Shown piece after piece: positions 1-9,424 of a stretch of 24,069 nt of DNA. Below the pieces are notes generated by a model. That model saw only the letters and a list, made by a program, of their open reading frames with translations. It made no database searches and was not told where the DNA came from. The DNA comes from Chalara sp. BL73. Lineage: Eukaryota > Ascomycota > Leotiomycetes > Helotiales. The stretch's first letter is position 1. Each line of letters opens with the position of its first letter. The translations under genes and the position numbers were made by a program. Where the stretch lies: assembly GCA_918026815.1 (NCBI GenBank), contig CAKJVC010000070.1:1-24069 (forward strand), given 5' to 3'.

Positions 1-1261
1 TAAAAGTAGAAAAGCGTATTGGCGAGTTTCGCTTAGCTACCTTAATAAAGAAAGTAGTGGAACATGTGGGTACGCTAATTGGTGCCGTTTCAATTGCACC
101 CTAAAATTGCGCAATTTCTTAAAAGGGTTGCAATAACTGGGCGGAAATCATCTCAGTGCCTCAGGCTTTTAGCCAAGAAGATCCCCCTTAAAATTATTAC
201 ATTAGGCCTAAATCGGCAGAGCCTTCGGCGAAGCATCTGAGAGTTTATTGTGCGGGTTTTGGTGTAACTTGTTCAGATCTTACTTTAGCTTTGATTTCCA
301 ATTTATTATATTTTCCTCATAATATAACTACCATTGCAGCGTTATATTATATTGATAGAAAAAGGTTTGAATTACTACGCGTTGTACGATTAATCAATTA
401 GTGCGTTAAAGATTCTACGTACAATACGAGCATCAGAAGCTTGTTTGTGAATCAAATGAAGGCTTGTAGCGTCGGCAATTACAACGTAAGAACAGCTAAT
501 AATAAAGTATTTTGCCTAGTCAGCAATATTTGTGAACGTTTGTGTGCATGCTTGTACAAATTTATTGTAAATCTCGGTAAAAGAAAGTCTGAGCACGCTG
601 AAATAAAGCGGAAATGCGAATCATGGAATTTAGTGTGGTGGTCATGTGACTAATATCTTCCTAGATGTCAAGCACAGAACTGATATTCTTTAAGAAAGAT
701 AAGCCGATGAAGTCCCCTAAATTTACTATATTTATATGCAGGAATTCAAGACGCCAGACTAATCGTTTCTTATCTGTGAGTGACATTGCGATGCTCGAAC
801 TCTTGATCCCCGTTACCTGTCAGTCTAAAAAGTGATGTATGAATTCGATTTATCCAACCTCTGGAACGAGCCATATAGACGATAAATCCATGTACAAACC
901 AAACAGGGTTGTAGGTAGCTTGATCGACAGCGATAAAGCACCGGCATGGTGAAAGTAATATCTCGGGTGCCTCTTGCTTGGTCCCCTATGCAGGACAAGA
1001 AGTCGAGGGCAATATCCCGTTATACCCAAAGCTAACTTTTCACACTTGCCAAAGTCAGGCTTTGGAAGGATGTCAGTGGAGAAGTGTGCAGATTGAAATG
1101 GATGCTATGTGATCCCGGAAGCCGTTGAAGCGACATACCATTTATCTTCAACAAAGTATGTATTGGTTTGTAAAGGGCAATTGCAAAGAGGAACTCCAAG
1201 AACGATTGTCTACTATGGCTTCAGTACCTCATGCTCGTATGTTGTACAGTTGAAGAATCGG
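1..1261. other. Gene-poor AT-rich stretch
   Basis: No reading frame here resembles a known protein, and the open frames are short and low in coding character. Visible structure is limited to small palindromes: TTAGGCCTAA at 203-212 and CTTCGGCGAAG at 223-233, plus an AATTGC...GCAATT inverted pair near 92-117. These could be remnants of a short inverted-repeat element, but no complete terminal repeats or target duplications were found. The 3' part leads into the end of the GH47 relic on the minus strand. Confidence 0.5.
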
Positions 1262-1593
1262 CTAATTCGGACGCTTCAACGGATGTACTTCCGTGTTTAG
1301 CACATATTCATCTAAGCTTGCAAGGTCCGGTTCCGAGAAGATGAGATAGAAGTATTTGAGAGTCTCCGCTAACCAAAATGACTCCATTCTGTTGGACTTC
1401 AGAGGATTCAATACTGTGCAATCGTCTAAACTAGCATGGGCGATATCTGTCAAAGTATGCTGAATAATCGCGTTAAACATGTTCCAAGCACGCTCGCGTA
1501 GCATAGGATCTCCAGTAATGCGATAGAGGATAAGGCGGACTCTATTGCTTCTGGACTGTTAGGGCAGTACAAGATATCCCTCCTGTGTTGGTA
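1262..1593 (-). pseudogene. GH47 alpha-1,2-mannosidase C-terminal relic
   Basis: Read on the minus strand, this segment matches the C-terminal end of class I (GH47) alpha-mannosidases, secretory-pathway Ca2+-dependent enzymes that trim N-glycans. Visible family blocks, in order, are SPEAIES, then after a frame change LYRITGDPMLRERAWNMFNA, then LDDCTVLNP, the diagnostic RMESFWLAETLKYFYLIFSE, and the terminal LDEYVLNTE..HPLKRP just before a stop at 1262-1264. The Thr of the NTE motif, which binds Ca2+ in this family, is present. About 110 residues of a family that is normally about 500 long remain. A one-base loss near 1530-1537 breaks the frame, and the expected upstream catalytic blocks could not be found between 1600 and 2260. 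The open frame continues upstream to 1797 without recognisable similarity. I read this as a truncated, non-functional copy. Confidence 0.72.
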
Positions 1594-2262
1594 GAGTTGA
1601 CTAATTTTCTTGGCAACTGTCGGCGAGAGGACACTAAAACAGGGGGATGTGCTGTAACAACACGGGTGACTACCATAAGGAGTCAGTGGCCGCGAACGCC
1701 ACCAACGGCCCTTAGACCGTATGGTCGGCCAATCGTGATTTAAGTTTAAGGTTGAAGCCGCCTTGCTGCCCACTGTGGTTGATGTACTATCCCACATCCC
1801 TAATCATATTGCAATCATGGATTTGAAGATGGCCAGTGAGGAAATCCATATCAGGAGGCTATATCCAGTAAATTCAGCTTATTGTAAATCCCTAGATTAT
1901 TGTGGCACCATTTATCCTTCATAAATAGATCAAAATATGCTCCTGTGTAATGTATTTGCAAGGTATATACAAAGAATAATTGGTCTGTGCCAACTGTTTT
2001 GACAGGCAAGAAGCCCCTATTCCTCGCTTAACCCATGATTGCAAGATTGCTAGGAGCGTGGGATAGTATGCAATTCTAGGAAGCTAATCTTAACCATGCA
2101 TGTTGGTTTTGGCAGCTGAATTTCCTTGGGATGTCATCTCGGCTTTTCGACTCTCAAAAGCCTGGTATTAATCTATTCATAAACTTTCTTCGTAGCCCCT
2201 TTTCTCTTTTACAATCCCTGGTCCTTTTCTGGTGTGACTACCAGCAATAATACTGCTGAAAA
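1594..2262. other. Intergenic, no gene seen
   Basis: About 670 bp between the GH47 relic (minus) and the membrane-protein gene at 2263 (plus). No conserved protein similarity was recognised in any frame. The part just before 2263 is pyrimidine-rich (TTTTCTCTTTT near 2201-2212), as is common in fungal promoters and 5' leaders. Confidence 0.45.
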
Positions 2263-3143
2263 ATGCACTACTCCATTCCAAGGCCTCATGTTGCCGTCTG
2301 GTTGTTTTGCCTTTTCTCCTCCCAAACTTGGGCACAAACAGTTCAGGCCTTCCTCTGGAATGTTCCAGACGGAAAGCTATCGGATTTTTCGCAGACTTTC
2401 ACAGCTGGAAATACCTTACCATTGTCTTGGAATGCGCTTGCCACTACTACCTACATTGACACTACAAAAATCTCGTTGATCTATGGGTTACTTCATACGA
2501 TACGAGCGTGAGCCTATTCAGTCGACGCGTAACACGTAGGTCATACTAATGACACTCTAGCCCTTCACCTTCTGCATCTATTATACAACAAACCGACATT
2601 GCTAACAAGCCATGACTCCATCTAGGAAACATCAATTTGACCTCTTCGAGGAACTATGCGTGGACTATTGCAATTCCAGAGGAGACATTAGCTGTTGGCG
2701 CCAAGTATGTTTTACGATTCAAGGCAGCATCTTCGACGTACGATCTAAATAGCGGCGAGTTGTCAAGCCCTGGATTTATTGTTCTCAGAGCTGCTCCGTT
2801 AACGACTTCCACGTCAAGTTCATCGACATCTTCGAGCCTATTTAGTACAATAGCCACAGCAATTACACCGCCGCCCTCTCAAACATCTACGACAGATCAA
2901 TATTCCATTTCTGGTGGCTTGAGTAGTGGCGCAAAGGTTGGCATTGGTATCAGCGTTGCAGTCGGGGTGCCTGGAGTATTTGGCATTCTTTACATCTTCA
3001 TACGTAGACGGAGAAAGGGAGTGACACTTACGGAACCAATTGGTACACAAGTGGACTACAAGGACGGGTCTGCCACTCACCCCGCAGAATTGCCTGGGAC
3101 CTCGCGTCCGACAGAGCTTGCTACAGAGCTGGTGGCACGATAG
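2263..3143 (+). CDS. Secreted-type single-pass membrane protein, Ser/Thr-rich (frame broken)
   Basis: Two exons, 2263-2535 and 2626-3143, are separated by an intron 2536-2625 (GTAGGT...CTAG, branch-like GCTAACA at 2601). The product would be about 263 residues: an N-terminal signal peptide ending near QTWAQT, an extracellular region of about 140 residues with the pair LVDLWVTSYD...NINLTSS, a Ser/Thr-rich stalk (TTSTSSSSTSSS), one membrane helix (VGIGISVAVGVPGVFGILYI), a stop-transfer RRRRKG and a short cytoplasmic tail. This architecture is common in filamentous ascomycetes and resembles wall-stress sensor-like or mid2-like proteins. No biochemical function is known to me. The frame breaks in the A5 run at 2466-2470: one more A would join TTK to NLVDLW, so as written translation stops soon afterwards. 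Frame and intron are otherwise coherent. The start at 2263 is chosen because it gives the signal peptide. Confidence 0.68.
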
Positions 3144-3496
3144 TGAGGTTCGGGTTTTATAGGAAGTAGGTTGTGCTCCTCAGAGCTCGCCATTGCAAGT
3201 CAGTAGATTTCGAAAGCTATTGAGGCGTGGTATAAGATCCAGTAGAGAAATAATAGGCAATACCTTGGGTATATATTATGGTGATCATTCTCTCCAAATC
3301 CGTTATTCCACAGTAGCGCCATGTTGTGTCATACCTCAATGTCAAGTTTTGGTGCAAGTGAGTTGCCTACGATGTAAAAGGGGTTGATGAGATAACTCGA
3401 ACTGTGGGTTGTCGCTATGCCCCACCCAAGATATCCCGCATCCCATTCACAGGCACCCAACCAATCTCATGATAGTTTTTTCTGTCAGCACGACTC
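3144..3496. other. 3' spacer between convergent genes
   Basis: A stretch of 353 bp lies between the stop of the membrane-protein gene and the stop of the glycosyltransferase-like gene. It must contain both 3' untranslated regions. No gene, structured RNA or clear terminator was recognised. Confidence 0.5.
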
Positions 3497-4969
3497 TCAT
3501 TCCCAATCATGCTCGACCCTCCATTCATCTCCGGCTTTGCGTCCGAAGGGCAATAAATCGCAAGCACGATGGCCCCATTTTTCGGCGTAGATATCTCTGC
3601 CTGTTTGTGTTATCATCTGGATGGCTTTTTCAAATCCCTCAGGGTCTCGATAATAAGGCTCTCCTTGTCCACCAGTCTGTCGTGCTTGCCATGTATTTCT
3701 CCCTCTTGGGTCACCTCCATTTTTGAGCCTTGCTATCATATCAGCAACTTTGAAAAGCTGCTTGTATGATGCTGATCCGAGCTCATCCGAAACCCATATT
3801 CGATTTGTTTCCCTCTTATTAATTGGCATCTTCAGCTCTTCCTTCCCTTTCGCTTTGTCTGTTTCCTGAATCGGTCCGTCAACAATAAAGCTCGCTTCTA
3901 CAGAATCTTTCTTTCTATATAGCACGAGAAGGTCGTCTAGGCTCCCTGAAACATCACAAAAATCTCCAATCTCAACATCTGGCCCATTATACTCGAATCC
4001 ATACATTTTCAGCCGATCATGCATATCGCAATCGGAGAAATAGTATGGAATTGCTGTATCCCATCCTCCGATGCTCTCATATGCTTCTCTGTTTACCAAT
4101 GCTAGACGATCGTAAGAGAAAAAGCGAGCCGCCCATGGTTTGCTCGAGTTTGAGGAATTCATGTCTGGCTCAGGTGAAATAGCGAGGCGAAGTGCATCGA
4201 CGGCTCGTTCGTATATAGATTTGAAACCGTTATACGTATTGGAGCTCTCACCATTAAACGGTGGGGATACGTATTGGTCCTCGTATGGAAGAACGATCAC
4301 ATCCATATGTCCGTAAAAGTATGTGGTGAAATTGTTTTGGATTGCCATCCAGATATAAAAGTTCTGGAGTTGTGAAAAAGAGAGAAGAGTCGGTGTTGTG
4401 ACAATATTGACGCCGAACATATGTAAGCGAGAATGATTAAGGAAGAATGGGTTTTGGATAGATAGTAAACCAAGTTCGTTTGACTTCATTGTACCAGTAT
4501 TTTCAATGACATAAATATCCTCGGGTGGCCATCCTGCCGTTATATAGGAGACCACTGCCTGTTGTAACAGCCGCCAATTACGTGTAAATCCTATAAAGAG
4601 AGGTGTATTCTCAGGTACGTGAGGACTCGGAGGCTCGTTCCAAGGAGGGATAGGAGGGAGTTCTGTGAAAGAATGTGCTGCAGCAGCAAGCGGGAAGTTG
4701 TCGACAATTGGGGGGAGTATTGATACACGCTCAGGCTTGTATTTTGGGTGATCGGGTATGACATGTTTCTCTGCTTCTGGCTCCGGAGGCGGTGCCGGAG
4801 GCATACTTGACTCAGTTTCTGTTGGCTCATTAGGGAGCGTGACGATCTCGGGTACTTGGATGAACTTTGAGGAGAAGTTGATGTGTAAAGAATAGGTCGA
4901 GATTGCGAGAAAGACTAAAACGCCTAACGCAACGATTGACTTTATACGTAGGTTTGTCATTGTCACCAT
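3497..4969 (-). CDS. Type II membrane glycosyltransferase-like protein
   Basis: Single uninterrupted 490-residue frame with no intron. The N-terminus has a short basic tail (MVTMTNLRIK), one hydrophobic segment at about residues 11-28 and then a Pro/Glu-rich stem (PPAPPPEPEAE) to about residue 115, the usual layout of Golgi type II glycosyltransferases. The catalytic-like part starts at LFIGFTRNWRLLQQAV. It contains YGHMDVIVLP at about 218-227, a plausible metal-binding acidic motif, and GGWDTAIPYYFSDCDMHDRL at about 301-320, which resembles the C-terminal GGWD...D block of GT-A enzymes of the galactosyltransferase kind. Donor and acceptor are unknown. Because it sits in the Golgi by inference, protein or wall-glycan modification is plausible. 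A second ATG at codon 4 could also serve as start. This is one of the few genes here without a frame break. Confidence 0.82.
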   Translation of the reverse strand: MVTMTNLRIKSIVALGVLVFLAISTYSLHINFSSKFIQVPEIVTLPNEPTETESSMPPAPPPEPEAEKHVIPDHPKYKPERVSILPPIVDNFPLAAAAHSFTELPPIPPWNEPPSPHVPENTPLFIGFTRNWRLLQQAVVSYITAGWPPEDIYVIENTGTMKSNELGLLSIQNPFFLNHSRLHMFGVNIVTTPTLLSFSQLQNFYIWMAIQNNFTTYFYGHMDVIVLPYEDQYVSPPFNGESSNTYNGFKSIYERAVDALRLAISPEPDMNSSNSSKPWAARFFSYDRLALVNREAYESIGGWDTAIPYYFSDCDMHDRLKMYGFEYNGPDVEIGDFCDVSGSLDDLLVLYRKKDSVEASFIVDGPIQETDKAKGKEELKMPINKRETNRIWVSDELGSASYKQLFKVADMIARLKNGGDPRGRNTWQARQTGGQGEPYYRDPEGFEKAIQMITQTGRDIYAEKWGHRACDLLPFGRKAGDEWRVEHDWE

Positions 4970-6218
4970 GGAAGAAGGAACCCGTAGGTGTTTTAGTGGA
5001 AGATCTATTCGGCAAGGCTGGGATATGTTTGTAGTATTCGGAGCTCTTTAGAAGATCAGGAAGTGGTAGTGACAGACCTTATTGCAAAAGGACTTGTAAT
5101 GCATTGTGGTGGTGGGAGACAAAGACTCTCGAATGTTATTAAATGTTGGTTCTTGAGGGGCTAAGCAGGGGTCGCACAAACCGTTCGATCTGCGCTATGG
5201 TATAGCGGCTACTTAAGTGGGTTTTCTCATGTTAGCGCCTCTCCAACTTCAACTAACTTGATTAGGTTTTTAAGCGAAAGACCAGAGTACAATAAATAGC
5301 CACCCCTATTTGCTTGTGCTGCCTCATCATTTCCCCACTACCCCAACATTATCGAATCAATTCTCCACCCCTATTCCCCTGTTGGTGCTATGTCTCAATG
5401 TTATTTACACAGTTGTCAATTCCTGTTCTGGTTCATGATCGAAGATTTCCCCATTTTCTACAAAGATCCGAAAATCGCCATTCCTCCTCTAAGTCTTGCC
5501 CCTCTTGTGGAATCAATCAGCATCATACCAGACAGCAGCGCACCTTCCGACTTGAATCATGGTAGTCCTCACAGTAGCAGGCTAGGCATAAAACAATTCC
5601 CTTCTTTTCAATTGTAGATGGTCATGCTCATACCCCCTCCGGCCCGAGATTTTAGCCAGTCGGTTGCAAAAACAGCGACCAAAGCAGCCGAGAACAGGAG
5701 TCAGTTTGCTGTCTACTTGTTGAAACTAGAGTTGATTTTTTTAAAAAAATCTTACTGCGGAACATATTAAATTCAGTAGAAAATAATATAGACTACCATT
5801 GTTTGTTTCAAAAAATAAATAAACATTCTGTAGTCTAAATTAACATTGATTTGCATAAAGAAATTGGACTGAACACAATGTAAAACGCGGTTTTGTTTTA
5901 ACACCTGTGCTAGCCGAAACAGCTTTCTGCTAGTAGAGGACAATAAATAACCACTGTACTATAGTGTTTTTTTGCGTTGTCACTCAATTATTCCTTACCT
6001 GGATCCCGCATCATAGACTCGTTAATAAGCGAGTCCAAAAGGGGTTCGGCATTGGCATCGGCAATTGTGACGCCGACCGCCAAGGATACAAAACCTCAGC
6101 ACGGCTCATGGTAAGCTCTATCAACATCTATTACGCTCGATAAACTCTTTTATGAGACGAGTTTCCGTGCTATAAATCTGAACATTTATTAAGCCTTTGG
6201 GTAAATAAAGAAGCGAGA
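4970..6218. other. Long AT-rich intergenic region with divergent promoters
   Basis: About 1.25 kb between the divergently transcribed glycosyltransferase-like gene (minus) and esterase gene (plus). Short open frames around 5314-5617 have no recognisable similarity or intron structure and are not called. 5735-5990 is notably AT-rich and holds palindromic sequence (separate entry). GACTCG...CGAGTC at about 6016-6035 forms a small hairpin of unknown meaning. Confidence 0.5.
5734..5842. repeat. AT-rich palindrome and inverted repeat
   Basis: An 18-bp perfect palindrome, GATTTTTTTAAAAAAATC, lies at 5734-5751. About 35 bp further on, two arms of 13 bp (TAATATAGACTAC at 5784-5796 and the inverted complement at 5830-5842) match with one mismatch around a 33-bp loop. 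These may be the remains of a small inverted-repeat element or just AT-rich spacer sequence. No flanking target duplication was seen. Confidence 0.4.
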
Positions 6219-7463
6219 ATGTCAACAGTTGGCGTAACAGCAGGGAAAGGTGCCTTACATCTCGCCGACATTGACCCGGAGCTTGAAAAGGTACTCATTT
6301 CCATAGTCTAATAGTTGACCCCAAGCTTACGATCCCAGCTTATAGTCACTATTCCAGCGCCGCCTCACTTCACACCAAGCAGCGACCTCGTAACTATTCG
6401 CAGTCTTCTCCAGGGCTTGCGTGCTCCCATCGCTGTATCTCTGAGAGAAGCCGCAATTATCCGTGGAATCAAGATCTCGGAGCAGCATGTTACAGTTCGC
6501 GATGGTGCCCAGATTAGAGTACGCATCTACGCTCCTAAGGAAATAAGCTCTGGTGGCCACCCCGTTTACGTCGCTTTCCATGGCGGTGGCTTCGCCCTGG
6601 GTGATATTGAAATGTATGATCTTCATTGTATTACGTGGGCTGAGGAGCTCGGCGTTGTTTCTGTGAACGTGGACTATCGCCTTGCGCCAGAGTTTACGTT
6701 CCCGTATGCTATACATGATTCGTGGGATGTTACAAAATGGGTACTTCAATTCCTTCATATCTCATTATTCTCTATTATGAGTCTTACCTGAGATAGGTTG
6801 CTGCCAATGCTGCCACAATTGGCGGAAATCTCAGAAAAGGTTTCATAGTGGGAGGGGTGTCTGCAGGTGGAAACATCGCTGCGGTGATGAGTCAACTTGC
6901 TCGAGATGAGAAATTGAGTCCACCTGTGACGGCTGTACATCTCAGCATCCCAGGCGTCATCGCTCCATCTGTTGGGAAAGAGAAATACCCAGAGCGGTAT
7001 CTAAGTCGAGAACAGAATAAGCATTCTATCGTATTAGACGCTGAGGACATGGATTTTTTCAAAGTATCTCAGTTCCTCTAGACACGTGGTTATGAAGGTT
7101 GGAAGCTAATTCTTAAATAAAAGATGCGTATAAGCCAGATCCAAATTCACACTTATTTTCACCCCTCCTGAGTGAGCTGGGAGGACTGCCTTCAACATAT
7201 TTTCAGATTTGTGGCATGGATCCGCTGCGAGATGAAGCTCTGATCTATAAGGAGAAACTAGAGAAAGAGGGGATCCAAGTATGATCTTCATTCAACTTTA
7301 CATAAACGCGAGCTAATATAGGACACAGACAAAATGCGATATTTATTCTGGAGTTCCTCATGCATTCTGGAGTGTTTGGCCGGGATTAGCGCAGACTCAA
7401 AAGTATCACAAGGACTCCACAGCGGGACTGAAGTGGCTTATAGGAACTGGTTTGACAAAGTAG
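6219..7463 (+). CDS. HSL-type alpha/beta-hydrolase esterase
   Basis: Five exons can be placed: 6219-6290, 6339-6740, 6797-7063, about 7124-7278 and 7329-7463, giving about 343 residues, the normal size for the hormone-sensitive-lipase (abhydrolase_3) esterase family. These enzymes hydrolyse carboxylic esters of small lipophilic substrates. The oxyanion motif HGGGFALGD, the nucleophile elbow GVSAGGN (Ser), the acid in CGMDPLRDE and the His in GVPHAFW are all present, as is the family block VDYRLAPE. No signal peptide is seen, so it is probably cytosolic. Exon starts and ends are in phase except at intron 3 (7064 to 7123): splicing at the only reasonable AG (7122-7123) leaves exon 4 one base short, and the codon GAT needed for DAYKPDP begins at the acceptor G itself. 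As written this would truncate the protein before the acid and His residues. Other introns are 48-56 bp and canonical. Confidence 0.8.
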
Positions 7464-7794
7464 ATTAATGAGATATAAGCAGCCAACATGAATTTCACTT
7501 GAGGCACGACTATAGATTCAGTATATCATGAGCTATTTTGAGGTCCTGAAAGAAGAAGTTCATATTAAGAGATTCTCAGTAAGCTACTCGTTCCAGTAGT
7601 TTTGGCGTGTTCAGCTCTGAGACCAGCTATCACCTTAGCCATTCTTGTCAATGACACAAATTACAGAAATCCTGAATTGGCAGGCCCTGGGTGTTGATAT
7701 GCTTGGTTCAATGTCGAAGAAACCGTCTAGTTTATCGAACGATGATGCACCACCTGTTCTCTGGATCATCTCTAACTTAAATCGAAACCCCTTT
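7464..7794. other. 3' spacer between two hydrolase genes
   Basis: A stretch of 331 bp separates the stops of two convergent hydrolase genes. No conserved frame or RNA was recognised. Confidence 0.5.
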
Positions 7795-8553
7795 TCAAAA
7801 GTTAATCCCTTTAGCCACTTCATCAATTATCTCAACAACCTCGCCTGTCGCCGTCAGATTCGGACAATGTCCCGTATCTAACTCAAAAGTTCTCACTTCC
7901 TCCCTCACCTCTGATAACCTCTACAAATCCCCTTTGATACTCAATTGGTACCGTGTTATCCTGTAACGTATGGATATATATAGTAGGTATATCCCTCCAC
8001 GCGCATTTTGTAATGGGCTGGTACCACGTGCTTCCATTGAACCTCTTAAACGTCGCAACATACTCGTCAGCCGCCCTATCTTCAATGCCCTCACCCAACA
8101 TAAATTTGGGGTTGCGATGAATGGATGTACCATCCTCTGCGATATCAAATGCGAGAGGGATCAAGTCTATGTGGCCATGTTTTTCACCTCATCAATCATC
8201 GACCGACCCTCCGGTAGAGCGAAGCTAGCCATGTAAATAAGATTTGCGATGCCTCCTTGTGGTCGCTGGCCCAATTGCAGGCCATACAGGGCATTGCTCC
8301 CGACTTGCCCGCCGTATGAATGAGTTATGGCAATGATGGTTTCACCAGCATCAATCAACTTCTCAGCATATTCGCGGATAAATGCGGAGTCTGTGTCCAA
8401 ATCTGCAGTTGGGGGTCGGGCCCCATTCATGGATGGGAGGAGGGATATGAACTTCATATCCTGCCCCACGAGGGCGGTGGTGAGCTTAGAGTATGTTTGT
8501 GGTAGATGCCACGAGCCGTGGATCAAGAGTATTGTTGGCTTGATGGCAGCCAT
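7795..8553 (-). CDS. Small alpha/beta-hydrolase (AB_hydrolase_6 type), two frame breaks
   Basis: Intronless, about 252 residues if the frame is followed through two breaks. The start at 8553 (MAAIKPTILLIHGSWH) puts the oxyanion motif HGSWH close to the N-terminus, as usual for this esterase-like family; an ATG at 8619 would add 22 unsupported residues. The nucleophile motif is ITHSYGGQ (Ser in HSYGG, near residue 95), the acid is probably Asp in TLQDNTVP, and the His is in DTGHCPNLT near the C-terminus. The frame breaks first in the A5 run (plus-strand T 8180-8184, one base short; the expected reading is VK.HGHIDLIP) and again near the C3 run at 7902-7904 (one base too many). The two changes cancel, so the last segment, ending VAKGINF, is back in the first frame. 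As written, translation ends after the first break and loses the acid and His. Substrate unknown. Members of this family include plant-esterase-like and fungal secondary-metabolism hydrolases. Confidence 0.72.
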
Positions 8554-9424
8554 TATAGAATCAACAAATTTGGTGAACGTGAAATCTAATGTGATTTCAG
8601 GAGCTCTTTGGGTATTCATGTGTAAATGGATGCCTAGTCCTGTTGGTCACTCTCCTTGGCGTTGGTTTTACGGACCACTGGTCCTTGATATACCAAGAAA
8701 GAGTTGGGCGGTCAGGAAAGTGGAGCAAGTCCGGTTGTTGACGTAAATAATGCGTTGTACGTAAATATTCGCCGGAGGATAATTTTGCTACTTGTGAAGA
8801 ATCTTTGTTGGAAGTTCTAGCTCTGAACATCTTAATAGATTTCATGGGTGGCATCTTATTCGATGCGCCGGTCAGATCAATACCAGAATCTGGTTTGCCA
8901 ATCATTGTGCTGTAGTGTGAAAATGGTGTGTAGAGACAGCGGCTATGGATCTAGATTGAGAGGTTGACGGGTCAAGTTGAGGATGCTTGGCTTTTCATGG
9001 AATAAGCGGATGCTGTGAGATGATTGGCGAGGGGCGACCCGACTGGCGGTTATGAGGTGCCACTTGTCCCAAATCGAGAGCTCGCACGTTGGCAATACTA
9101 TCGCCCAATAATGCAACTCTGCGGGTGAGTGATGAAGAAAGTCTGAAGCGCAGATCAAATGACAGAAATAGATGGCAATACTGTATCCGGTTCTACTACC
9201 GTGGCATTCGGTCGGGAAGGATCAAACATTGCAAGTAAAACAAACAGGATGTAAGGTAGATACTAGCAGAGAAAACATTGGCTCTCGATTGACTGGACGA
9301 AAGTCACCGAAACATCTGATGAGCCACCCATGGAATGAACACACCCATCCTAATCTTTAGTAATTGGCATTTTCTAGAACTACACAAGAGAATTAAGGGA
9401 AAGCATCAACGGCCTCAAGATTCT
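8554..9424. other. Intergenic, no gene seen
   Basis: About 870 bp upstream of the small hydrolase and downstream of the SWIRM gene (both minus). Open frames on the minus strand (8597-8905, 8943-9158) show no recognisable family, no convincing start context and no splice pattern, so I treat the region as the hydrolase promoter plus the 3' end of the SWIRM gene. Confidence 0.45.

Noticed and set aside
441..653. 70-codon plus-strand frame near the left edge
   Set aside because: Unrecognised, in AT-rich sequence, and with no TATA/leader or intron pattern to support it.
5314..5617. Two overlapping plus-strand frames in the 5 kb intergenic region
   Set aside because: No family similarity, low complexity, and no supporting splice or start context.
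6219..8553. Biosynthetic gene cluster around the two hydrolases
   Set aside because: No polyketide/peptide synthase, P450, transporter or pathway regulator is present nearby; the neighbours are housekeeping genes.
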